A stretch of 5,748 nucleotides of DNA from JBBRLA01 sp038231615 (GCA_038231615.1 JBBRLA010000569.1:1-5748), one strand, 5' to 3'. Counted from the stretch's first letter, positions 1-5,748 are shown. Made by a program: numbers and translations. Notes: a model not told the origin generated them from the letters alone.

Positions 1-22
1 GGCAGGCCGCAACCGCGACCGG

Positions 23-2260
23 CTACCTCTTGATGCGGATCAACTCATCGTCCAGCACCGCCGCCTGAGTCTTCAGCTCCGTCACCGCCCGCTCCAGCCC
101 CGCCGCCGCGTCCCGGTGCCCGGTGGCAATCCGCCGCAGCACCTCCAGCAGCCCCCGCACCCGCTCCCCATCCGCCACCCGGCTGCGCTGGTCCCCGCTC
201 ATCTCCTCCACTGTGTGCGTAAGCCGACCCAGGGTATCCGCCACCTGTGCCGTGCCTTCCCGCTGCTCCTGCGCCGCGATGCTGATCAGCTCGACCACCT
301 CTTGCAACCGCGCCGACTGCCGCTGCAGGTACTCGCTGCGCCGCGCCTGCTCCGCCGACTTCACGGCGATGTCCGCCACCCCCTGCTGGACCTCCTGGAT
401 CGACCGCGACACCTGCGACGACCCCCGCGCCTGATCGTCGGTCGAGTGGGCAATTTGCTTCGCCATCGCCGACCACGTCCGCAGCCGCGAGAGGATGTCT
501 GTCATGGTCCGCCCGGCCTCCTTGGCCTGCGAGAGCCCCGACTCCACCGCCTCGCCCCCGGTCAACGCCGCCCGCCGCGCCGCGTGGGCCCCTTCCGCCA
601 CCGCCTGGATCAGGTTGTCGATGCTCCCCGCCGAGTTCGCCGTGCGCCGCGCCAGGTCCTTGATCTCGTCGGCCACCACCGCGAAGCCGCGCCCCTCGGC
701 CCCGGCCTGCGCCGCGATGATCGACGCATTCAGGGCCAAAAGGTTCGTTCGCTGCGTCAGCTCGGTGATCAAGTGCAGCACATCCCCGATCTCCGACACC
801 CGCCGCTGCAGGTTGTCGGTCACGTTGCCGATGGCCAGCGAGGCATCGCGAATGTGCTCGATCCCGGCCAAACTCTCGGCCAAAACCAGAGTACCCCGCT
901 CCGCGTCCAGCCCCGCCTGCTCGGCCAGCTCCGCCGCGGCCAGCGCCGTCTCGCGCACCTTGCCGATGGACTGCTTCAGATCGACCATCGCCCCGGCGGT
1001 GCTGGCGGTGGTCTCCGAGAGCCGCGCCGCCCGCGCCGCCACGTCCGCGCTGGAGGCATTGATCTGCCGGACGTTGTCCACCGTCGTCGTCACCACCCGG
1101 TCCATCTCTTCAGCCGAGGCCGACGACTGAAGGCTTACCTGCGCCAAGTGGGTGCTGATGCTGGCCGACAGGCGCGTCTCGTCGCGCACCGTCTCGCCCT
1201 GTTTGACCGCGTTGTTCAGCGAGCCGATCACCTCGCGCACCGATTGCATCGCCCCGTCCGCGTCGCTCACCTGGGTGCCGGCCCCCCGACGGAGCTTTTC
1301 CGCGGTCTCGCCCACCTCCCGCGCCGTTCGCAGGAGCACCGACGAGGTCCCGTGCATGGTGTTCATGGCCTGGGACAGCCGCTCAGTGGCCACGTCGAAG
1401 GCCCGCCCCACTGCCCCCAGATCGTCAGTGGCGGCCCCAGAACCCGCCGATCCTGCCGATCCCAGTCGGGCAGAGAAGTCACCCTCCTCGATGCGCCGCG
1501 CGCCCTGGGCCAGAAGCTCCATTCGCCTGGTGAAGCCACCCAGCAGATAGAGCATCGCCAGCGCGTAGCACAGCGCCCCAACCCCCAGGAAGGTCAGCAG
1601 GCTCCACAGGTTCGAGCGATGCTCCGCCCCTTGCCGCTGCAAGGACACGCCGACGAAGAGTTCTCCCTGAGAGCGGGCGTGGTCGATGATGAACTCCGGC
1701 GCAGCCGGGGTACCCGGCGTTGTCCCTCCAGGGGCCGGGCCCGCGGGCGCCCCCTGCATCACGCCGGCATAAAACAGCCGCGGCAGCGCCTGCCGCGTGA
1801 CCACCAGAGGGATGCCGCCGATGGTGCGCACCGCCGTGCCATGAAGCGCCTCGTGGATCTGCGTCAGAAGCGGCAGGTTCTTGCCCAACACGACGCCTTC
1901 GTTGTCGCCACGCATGCCAGTGAAGACCCGGGCCGGCGTGCGCAACACCACGTAGGCCAGAAAAGGGTCGTCTTCGAGCGTCCGCGAGAGCAGCCGGTCC
2001 ACCCGGTCGAGCTGGTCCCGGTGCAGCGCCTGGGCCAGCTCGGCGGAGGCCGAGAGCGACCGGGCAGTGGCGTCGGCGCGGGCCCTGGCGATGTCGCTGG
2101 CAATGCCCTCGACCCACGATGAGCCGAAGAGCCCCAACCCGCAGAGCAGCACCAGCAGCAGCAGTACCGGCGGCAGCATAATCTTCAGCCGCAGGTCTCC
2201 GCTGCGCCGCCCGAAGTGCGTCCTGCTGGCACGCTCGCCGGATCGATGACTCGCAGCCAC
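23..2260 (-). CDS. Methyl-accepting chemotaxis protein (transmembrane chemoreceptor)
   Basis: A 745-residue receptor that would bind a ligand outside the inner membrane and control a CheA/CheW kinase complex. From the chosen GTG start: basic N-terminal tail 1-27; TM1 about 29-47; periplasmic sensor about 48-216, probably a single Cache/PAS-like fold, with a Pro/Gly-rich stretch at 170-189; TM2 about 218-240; HAMP about 241-297; then a long helical hairpin whose tip is at TNLLALN (505-511) and GRGFAVVA (523-530). No C-terminal NWETF-type CheR tether is present; the protein ends LIRIKR. The reading frame stays open well upstream inside hutU, so that extension is rejected. The GTG at 2260 lies 5 nt after the hutU stop, with a weak GAAGAG 9 nt before it. 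The ATG at 2179 would start right at TM1 without a good ribosome site. Last visible gene of the operon. The family call is certain; the ligand is unknown. Confidence 0.93.
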   Translation of the reverse strand: MAASHRSGERASRTHFGRRSGDLRLKIMLPPVLLLLVLLCGLGLFGSSWVEGIASDIARARADATARSLSASAELAQALHRDQLDRVDRLLSRTLEDDPFLAYVVLRTPARVFTGMRGDNEGVVLGKNLPLLTQIHEALHGTAVRTIGGIPLVVTRQALPRLFYAGVMQGAPAGPAPGGTTPGTPAAPEFIIDHARSQGELFVGVSLQRQGAEHRSNLWSLLTFLGVGALCYALAMLYLLGGFTRRMELLAQGARRIEEGDFSARLGSAGSAGSGAATDDLGAVGRAFDVATERLSQAMNTMHGTSSVLLRTAREVGETAEKLRRGAGTQVSDADGAMQSVREVIGSLNNAVKQGETVRDETRLSASISTHLAQVSLQSSASAEEMDRVVTTTVDNVRQINASSADVAARAARLSETTASTAGAMVDLKQSIGKVRETALAAAELAEQAGLDAERGTLVLAESLAGIEHIRDASLAIGNVTDNLQRRVSEIGDVLHLITELTQRTNLLALNASIIAAQAGAEGRGFAVVADEIKDLARRTANSAGSIDNLIQAVAEGAHAARRAALTGGEAVESGLSQAKEAGRTMTDILSRLRTWSAMAKQIAHSTDDQARGSSQVSRSIQEVQQGVADIAVKSAEQARRSEYLQRQSARLQEVVELISIAAQEQREGTAQVADTLGRLTHTVEEMSGDQRSRVADGERVRGLLEVLRRIATGHRDAAAGLERAVTELKTQAAVLDDELIRIKR
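1445..1462 (-). repeat. 9-bp tandem duplication in the MCP HAMP connector
   Basis: On the minus strand GGATCGGCA is followed directly by GGATCGGCG (one mismatch), each encoding Gly-Ser-Ala, at MCP residues 267-272; a third degenerate unit GGTTCTGGG (Gly-Ser-Gly) follows. It keeps the frame and falls between the two HAMP helices, where a flexible spacer would be tolerated. Confidence 0.6.
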
Positions 2261-2265
2261 GGAAT

Positions 2266-4035
2266 TCAGCTCTTCGCCGCTGCCGGAGCAGCAGTCCGGT
2301 GGGGGACCCGCGGCCCATGCTCGTCGGAGAAGGATAGCGCCTCGGGGTAGCCGGCGTCGGCGTGGCGCAGGACGCCCATCGCCGGGTCGGTGTTCAGCAC
2401 CCGCGCCAGGCGCCGGTCGGCATCGTCGGTGCCATCGGCCACCACCACCATGCCGGCGTGCTGCGAATAACCGATGCCGACCCCGCCCCCGTGGTGCACC
2501 GAGACCCAGGTGGCCCCGGCGGCGCAGTTGATCAGGGCGTTCAGGAACACCCAGTCGCTGACCGCGTCGCTGCCGTCGCGCATCGCCTCGGTCTCCCGGT
2601 TGGGCGAGGCCACCGACCCCGAGTCCAGGTGGTCCCTGCCGATGACGATCGGGGCCTTGACCACCCCGTCCCGCACCAGCCGGTTGAAGCGCCTGCCGAC
2701 CCGCGCCCGCTCGCCATAGCCAAGCCAGCAGATCCGCGCCGGCAGCCCCTGGAAGGCCACCCGCTCCCGGGCCAGGGTCAGCCACTTGCGCACGTGCGGC
2801 TCGCCCTCGCTGCCGGCCAGTTCTTCCAGCACCGCCTCGTCGGTCCGCAGGATGTCCTGTGGGTCTCCCGAAAGCGCCACCCAGCGGAAGGGCCCCTGCC
2901 CGCGGCAGAAGAGCGGCCGGATGTAGGTCGGCACGAACCCCGGGATCTTCTTGAAAAGCGTCTCGTGGTCCAACCCTGGCAAAAGCCGCGCCGCCTCGTC
3001 GGGCAAAAGCAGCGCCTGCCCGCGCAGGTTGTTCCCATAATCGAAGAGGTGCGCCCCCCGCTGGCCCAGGTCCAGCATCGCCTTGAGTTGCTCCAGCATC
3101 GAGCGCCGCGCTTCATATTGATAACGCTGCGGGTCGCGCGTGCGCAGGTCCTGCGCCTGACCCAGTTCCAGCCCGGCGGGGACGTAGCCCGAGAGCGGAT
3201 CGTGGGCCGAGGTCTGATCGGTGATGAGATCAGGCACCACCCCGCGGCGCACAAGCTCCGGCAGCACCCGGGCCACGTTCGCTTCCAGCCCCACCGATAG
3301 CGGCCGACGCTCGGCGACCGCCTTCCTGCAGCGGAAAAGGGCATCGTCCAGATCGCGGGCCTGCTCGTCCAGGTAGCGAGTTTCCAGACGGCGCTGGATG
3401 CTTCGCGGGTCCACGTCGATCCCCAGGAACACCCCGCCGTTCATCGTCACCGCCAGCGGCTGCGCCCCGCCCATGCCCCCCAGCCCGCCGCTGACCACCA
3501 GGCGCCCGGCCAGGGGGTTATCGCCCGTCCCGCCGAAGTGTATCCGTCCGGCGGCGGCAAAGGTCTCGTAGGTCCCCTGCAAGATGCCCTGCGTGCCGAT
3601 ATAGATCCACGACCCGGCGGTCATCTGCCCGTACATCATCAGGCCGGCGGACTCCAGCTTCCAGAAGTGCTCCCAGTTGGCCCAGGCCGGCACCAGGTTG
3701 CTGTTGGCGATGAGCACCCGCGGCGCGTCCTTGTGGGTGCGCAACACCCCCACCGCCTTGCCCGACTGCACCAGCAGCGTCTCGTCATCGCCCAGAGAGC
3801 GGAGTTCCCGCAAAATGACCTGCAACGCCTCCGGCGAGCGAGCCGCCTTGCCAGTGCCGCCGTAGACCACCAGGTCCTGTGGGCGCTCCGCCACCTCGGG
3901 GTCCAGGTTGTTCAGCAGCATGCGCAACGCCGCCTCCTGCCCCCAGCCACGGCAGGACAGGGTATTGCCCCGGGGGGCGGGCCCAGGCTGCCAGGGGGAA
4001 GAGACGAATGTGGGATCGGAGGGAGAGCTGCCCAT
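2266..4035 (-). CDS. hutU: Urocanate hydratase (urocanase)
   Basis: Cytosolic NAD+-dependent lyase that adds water to urocanate to give 4-imidazolone-5-propionate, step two of histidine degradation. The 589 residues match the family along the whole length: LNNLDPEVAE (41-50), VVYGGTGKAAR (56-66), LIANSNLVP (108-116), MMYGQMTAGSWIYIG (133-147), the NAD-binding Gly-rich loop GGLGGMGGAQ (183-192), FDYGNN (331-336), IRPLFCRG (372-379), ARICW (433-437) with the conserved Cys436 (Cys410 in the Pseudomonas putida enzyme), GRDHLDSGS (466-474), NRETEAMRDGSDAVSDW (479-495) and HHGGGVGIG (514-522). It is about 30 residues longer than the usual 555-560, through a longer N-terminus, an insertion near 340-360 and a longer tail. 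The ATG at 4035 is the only good start before the conserved core. It lies 12 nt after the upstream SDR stop with no clear ribosome site, so translational coupling is likely. No key residue is visibly missing. Confidence 0.98.
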   Translation of the reverse strand: MGSSPSDPTFVSSPWQPGPAPRGNTLSCRGWGQEAALRMLLNNLDPEVAERPQDLVVYGGTGKAARSPEALQVILRELRSLGDDETLLVQSGKAVGVLRTHKDAPRVLIANSNLVPAWANWEHFWKLESAGLMMYGQMTAGSWIYIGTQGILQGTYETFAAAGRIHFGGTGDNPLAGRLVVSGGLGGMGGAQPLAVTMNGGVFLGIDVDPRSIQRRLETRYLDEQARDLDDALFRCRKAVAERRPLSVGLEANVARVLPELVRRGVVPDLITDQTSAHDPLSGYVPAGLELGQAQDLRTRDPQRYQYEARRSMLEQLKAMLDLGQRGAHLFDYGNNLRGQALLLPDEAARLLPGLDHETLFKKIPGFVPTYIRPLFCRGQGPFRWVALSGDPQDILRTDEAVLEELAGSEGEPHVRKWLTLARERVAFQGLPARICWLGYGERARVGRRFNRLVRDGVVKAPIVIGRDHLDSGSVASPNRETEAMRDGSDAVSDWVFLNALINCAAGATWVSVHHGGGVGIGYSQHAGMVVVADGTDDADRRLARVLNTDPAMGVLRHADAGYPEALSFSDEHGPRVPHRTAAPAAAKS

Positions 4036-4047
4036 GATGATGGTATT

Positions 4048-4848
4048 CTACGTGATGGTCATGCCGCCGTCGACCACAAGGGTGTGCCCCGTGACAAACG
4101 ACGAGGCGTCCGCGGCCAGGAAGAGCACCGCGCTGGCGATCTCGTCGGGCTGTCCATGACGTTTCAGCGGGGTGCGGCCGACGATCATGGCGTGGATCTC
4201 CTGGTTCTCGACCAGCGCCGAGGCCAGTCGGGTCTCGATCAGGCCGGGGGCGATGGCGTTTACCCGGATGCCCCCAGCGCCCAGATCCAGCGACAAGGTC
4301 TGGGTCATCGAGATCAGCGCCGCTTTGGTCATGCCGTAGATGCCTTGCATCGGCGCCGCCCGCAGCCCGCCGATGCTGGCGATGTTGATGATCGACCCGG
4401 GCGCATTTCGATCGAGCAGATGCTGCCCGACCAGCCGGGCCAGTTGCAGCGGGCCGGCCAGGTTGATCTCGAAGGTCTTCAGGTACGCCTCGTGGGAGGC
4501 ATTGACCGTCGGGCCGAAGTAGGGGTTGGTGCCGGCGTTGTTGACCAGGATGTCGATGCGCGAGAAACGATCCAGAGTGGTCTTCACCAGCCCGGCCACG
4601 TCATCCGGCTTGCCGACGTGGCACGGGTGGCACAGGGGCTCGGGACCGTCCCCACGGGCGATGATGCGCGCCTGGGCTGCCAGAAGGCCGTCGAGCTTGC
4701 GGGAGGCCAGCACCACCTGCGCCCCGGCCTGCCTGAGCCAGGCCGCCGAGGCCTCGCCGATGCCGCGGCTGGCGCCGGTGACCAGGGCCACGCGACCGTC
4801 CAGGCGAAAGGATTGGGGGAAGCCATGGCTTGTCGTTGTGGGCGTCAT
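4048..4848 (-). CDS. Classical short-chain dehydrogenase/reductase, probably NADP(H)-dependent
   Basis: A 266-residue FabG-like oxidoreductase, expected to be a soluble oligomer that interconverts a hydroxyl and a keto group; the substrate is unknown. The order of motifs is complete: TGASRGIG (24-31) for the dinucleotide, Arg50 at the end of beta-2 (LASRK), which favours NADP(H), NNAG (103-106), tetrad Asn129 (EINL), Ser158 (NIAS), Tyr171 and Lys175 (YGMTK), then PGLIET (201-206) and the C-terminal VVDGG (258-262). The variant NNAGTNPYFG resembles a DHRS4-like/FabG-like subgroup. The frame is open up to 5028, but that extension is low-complexity and overlaps the upstream gene, so it is rejected. 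Two ATGs remain, at 4857 and 4848, separated by CCCCCC. AGGA lies 8 nt before the 4848 ATG but overlaps the other, so 4848 is preferred. Second gene of the operon. A role in histidine breakdown is not implied by sequence. Confidence 0.95.
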   Translation of the reverse strand: MTPTTTSHGFPQSFRLDGRVALVTGASRGIGEASAAWLRQAGAQVVLASRKLDGLLAAQARIIARGDGPEPLCHPCHVGKPDDVAGLVKTTLDRFSRIDILVNNAGTNPYFGPTVNASHEAYLKTFEINLAGPLQLARLVGQHLLDRNAPGSIINIASIGGLRAAPMQGIYGMTKAALISMTQTLSLDLGAGGIRVNAIAPGLIETRLASALVENQEIHAMIVGRTPLKRHGQPDEIASAVLFLAADASSFVTGHTLVVDGGMTIT

Positions 4849-4856
4849 GGGGGGCA

Positions 4857-4860
4857 TCCT
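4857..4860 (-). promoter_or_regulatory. Ribosome binding site that decides the SDR start
   Basis: On the minus strand AGGA ends 8 nt before the ATG at 4848, a normal Shine-Dalgarno spacing. The alternative ATG at 4857 uses the last A of this same AGGA, so it would have no usable site. This supports the shorter protein beginning MTPTTT. Confidence 0.55.
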
Positions 4861-4874
4861 AGCATTTTGGCGAA

Positions 4875-4893
4875 GACCGGGGTCCCGCCGGTC
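4875..4893 (-). other. Small intercistronic hairpin overlapping a stop codon
   Basis: GACCGG and CCGGTC form a perfect 6-bp GC-rich stem with a 7-nt loop, placed between the small unknown gene and the SDR gene. On the minus strand the stem begins at the GA of the upstream TGA stop. No T-run follows on either strand (TTCGCC on the minus strand), so it is not a convincing intrinsic terminator. It could moderate read-through or mRNA stability between the first and second genes, or it may be a chance structure in GC-rich DNA. Confidence 0.3.
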
Positions 4894-5212
4894 AGTGCCC
4901 GCCTCCCCCGCCTCCCGCGGCGGCTTCGGTCTTGGGGCCGTCGCCGGTGATGCCCTCGCGGATGCGGAGCTGGTTGCCGGAATCGCTGCGGGTGAAGTGG
5001 CCCGGGGGATATTCGGCGACCGTTTCAATCCGCCAGCCGGCCAGAAAGAGGGCGGACTTGACCAGATCTATGTCTTCCTCCCGGTCGGTCTCCTCCAGTT
5101 TGACGACGGCGCCCAGGTACACGGACTGCCTGAGCGCCTCGTTGCAGCGTTCCAAAAGGCGCGATGCGGGGATAAGTTGCCGAAGCTTCTCCTCTGAGCT
5201 GATGACGTGCAT
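4892..5212 (-). CDS. Small hypothetical protein with poly-Gly C-terminus
   Basis: I do not recognise a family. The 106-residue product has a likely amphipathic N-terminal helix (about 6-30, SEEKLRQLIPASRLLERC region), a middle part rich in Glu/Asp (LEETDREEDIDLV, 39-51), an ordered-looking segment FLAGWRIETVAEYPPGHF (56-73), and a low-complexity tail EAAAGGGGGGH (96-106). There is no signal peptide or membrane segment, so it is probably cytosolic. One cysteine (Cys23) is present, with no CxxC metal motif. The ATG at 5212 follows GGAGG with only a 3-nt spacer, which is short; no better in-frame start exists. Codons look like those of the neighbours. It is the first gene of the minus-strand operon, 43 nt before the SDR start and divergent from the second SDR. 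The overlapping open frame continuing to 5621 is the antisense of the second SDR and is rejected. Confidence 0.7.
   Translation of the reverse strand: MHVISSEEKLRQLIPASRLLERCNEALRQSVYLGAVVKLEETDREEDIDLVKSALFLAGWRIETVAEYPPGHFTRSDSGNQLRIREGITGDGPKTEAAAGGGGGGH
4898..4916 (-). repeat. G-rich direct repeat encoding the poly-Gly tail
   Basis: The minus strand carries GGGAGGCGGGGGAGGCGGG, two copies of GGAGGCGGG in tandem, coding for the Gly run at the end of the small protein. The G-runs (3, 2, 5, 2, 3) could form an imperfect G-quadruplex in mRNA just before the stop codon. This is visible sequence; any structure is inference. Confidence 0.4.
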
Positions 5213-5257
5213 GGGCCTCCGCGTCCATTATGCACCAGTCGCCCCGCGCCCCGCTTC

Positions 5258-5266
5258 TGCTATCAT
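5258..5266 (+). promoter_or_regulatory. Candidate extended -10 promoter for the second SDR
   Basis: TGCTATCAT fits the extended -10 pattern TGnTATAAT with one mismatch. Transcription would begin near 5273, leaving a short leader of about 17 nt that holds the AAGGAG site. No recognisable -35 lies at the right distance, which is acceptable for extended -10 promoters. Short-motif evidence only. Confidence 0.35.
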
Positions 5267-5278
5267 TCCGCCCAGAAC

Positions 5279-5284
5279 AAGGAG
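5279..5284 (+). promoter_or_regulatory. Strong ribosome binding site of the second SDR
   Basis: AAGGAG is followed by a 5-nt spacer (ATCCC) and then ATG at 5290. This is the best Shine-Dalgarno match in the window and fixes the start of the rightward gene. Confidence 0.85.
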
Positions 5285-5289
5285 ATCCC

Positions 5290-5748
5290 ATGTCCCTGCC
5301 ACAACGACCTCGGGCGGTCATTACCGGAGCTGGCGGCGGCCTCGGGCGCGCACTCTGCATCGAGCTGGCCCGGCGCGGTGCGCGCATGATCGTCAGCGAC
5401 GTCGATCTGGACGCTGCGCGGGCCACGGCGGGGCTGCTCGGGGGGGCCGAAGCCCACGCCGTGCGCTGCGACGTCGGCGTGCTCGACGAGGTCGAGGCCC
5501 TGGCCGGACAGGCCGACCGGCTGCTCGGCGGCACCGACCTCCTCATCAACAACGCCGGGGTCGGCAGCGGCGGACGGGTGGGGGAGGTCCCCATCGAAGA
5601 CTGGGAATGGCTCCTGCGCATCGACCTGTGGGGACCGATCTACGGCTGCCACGTCTTCGTTCCGCGCCTGCGGCGTCAGGGGAGCGGGCACATCCTGAAC
5701 GTGGCCTCGGCGGCGGGGCTGCTGAATGGACCCGGGATGGGCCCGTAC
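5290..5748 (+). CDS. Short-chain dehydrogenase/reductase, N-terminal part (cut by window edge)
   Basis: 153 residues of an SDR are visible, with no stop, running exactly to the last base. Rossmann motif TGAGGGLG is at 12-19. Asp37 at the end of beta-2 (VSDVD) favours NAD(H), unlike the Arg of the other SDR in this window. CDV is at 60-62, INNAG at 86-90 and NVAS with Ser140 at 137-140. The final residue Tyr153 lies 13 residues after Ser140, the usual spacing for the catalytic Tyr, so the YxxxK Lys should be just outside. The tetrad Asn is replaced by Asp112 (RIDLWG). A full protein would be about 250-280 residues or more. It diverges from the hutU operon and has its own strong ribosome site. 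The substrate cannot be told; it resembles cP2-type alcohol dehydrogenases of the VASAAG class. Confidence 0.93.
   Translation, partial: MSLPQRPRAVITGAGGGLGRALCIELARRGARMIVSDVDLDAARATAGLLGGAEAHAVRCDVGVLDEVEALAGQADRLLGGTDLLINNAGVGSGGRVGEVPIEDWEWLLRIDLWGPIYGCHVFVPRLRRQGSGHILNVASAAGLLNGPGMGPY

Larger units (their letters stand above)
5213..5289. promoter_or_regulatory. Divergent intergenic control region
   Basis: These 77 nt separate the start of the minus-strand operon (ATG at 5212) from the plus-strand SDR (ATG at 5290), so both promoters should lie here or reach into the flanking genes. The region is less GC-biased than the genes in its right half. For the minus strand only CATAAT (5231-5226) resembles a -10, but it would leave a leader of about 6 nt and has no -35, so the operon promoter is not assigned. 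No convincing operator dyad is seen. Confidence 0.55.

Noticed and set aside
1..22. Possible terminator or gene after the MCP stop
   Set aside because: Only 22 nt are visible, with no stem-loop or T-run; too little to call anything.
116..2122. Long plus-strand open frame opposite the MCP
   Set aside because: Arg/Pro/His-rich antisense shadow of a high-GC gene; no domain, no ribosome site, and the minus strand encodes a clear MCP.
2261..2785. Upstream in-frame extension of the MCP to a 920-residue protein
   Set aside because: It lies entirely inside hutU in another frame, is Arg/Gly/Ala-rich low complexity, and the MCP membrane start begins after the hutU stop.
2362..3300. Plus-strand open frame opposite hutU
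   Set aside because: Mirror of the conserved urocanase reading frame with shadow-type composition.
4875..4893. Intrinsic terminator
   Set aside because: The stem is only 6 bp and no T-run follows on either strand.
3538..4950. 470-residue plus-strand open frame across hutU and the first SDR
   Set aside because: Runs antisense through two well-supported genes; composition typical of GC-rich shadows and no recognisable motif.
4849..5028. N-terminal extension of the first SDR by 60 residues
   Set aside because: Ser/Ala/Pro low complexity, overlaps the small gene, and family members begin shortly before the Rossmann fold; AGGA supports 4848.
5226..5231. CATAAT as -10 of the minus-strand operon
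   Set aside because: It would leave about a 6-nt leader overlapping the GGAGG site, and no -35 is found at a proper distance.
5025..5621. Minus-strand 198-residue open frame over the second SDR
   Set aside because: Antisense to a strongly supported SDR with full motifs and a good ribosome site.

Overview
This is a high-GC bacterial chromosomal window, compactly organised. Four genes lie head to tail on the minus strand, and a fifth, cut by the right edge, diverges from them on the plus strand. Reading in minus-strand order from about 5212 down to 23, the genes are: a 106-residue protein of unknown function; a classical short-chain dehydrogenase/reductase (SDR); urocanate hydratase (hutU); and a transmembrane methyl-accepting chemotaxis protein (MCP). 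The gaps are 43, 12 and 5 nt, so a single operon is likely. A 77-nt intergenic region (5213-5289) separates the small gene from a second SDR gene that reads rightward and runs off the end at residue 153, exactly at its predicted catalytic Tyr.

Nothing in the window fixes the taxonomy. The strong GC bias with long antisense shadow frames, the long-armed MCP with the signalling-tip variant ASIIAAQAG, and a myxobacterial/deltaproteobacterial look to the receptor suggest Myxococcota or a related deltaproteobacterial lineage. This is a low-confidence inference.

Region by region: 1-22 is the tail after the MCP stop and holds nothing recognisable. 23-2260 is the MCP. 2266-4035 is hutU. 4048-4848 is an SDR with an NADP(H)-type Arg. 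4849-4891 is a spacer with a small perfect hairpin that also covers the preceding stop codon. 4892-5212 is the small unknown gene with a poly-Gly tail. 5213-5289 is the divergent control region, with an extended -10 and a strong Shine-Dalgarno site for the rightward gene. 5290-5748 is the start of a second SDR with an NAD(H)-type Asp.

Functionally, HutU hydrates urocanate, the second step of histidine degradation. No hutH, hutI or hutG is present here, so the window shows either an edge of a hut locus or a dispersed pathway. The most interesting feature is the tight coupling of hutU to a chemoreceptor gene, which suggests (but does not show) that the receptor responds to histidine, urocanate or a related compound. 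No clearly undescribed defence, mobile or RNA system is visible. The points worth a second look are the hutU-MCP pairing, the altered signalling tip and linkers of the MCP, and the small unknown leading gene.
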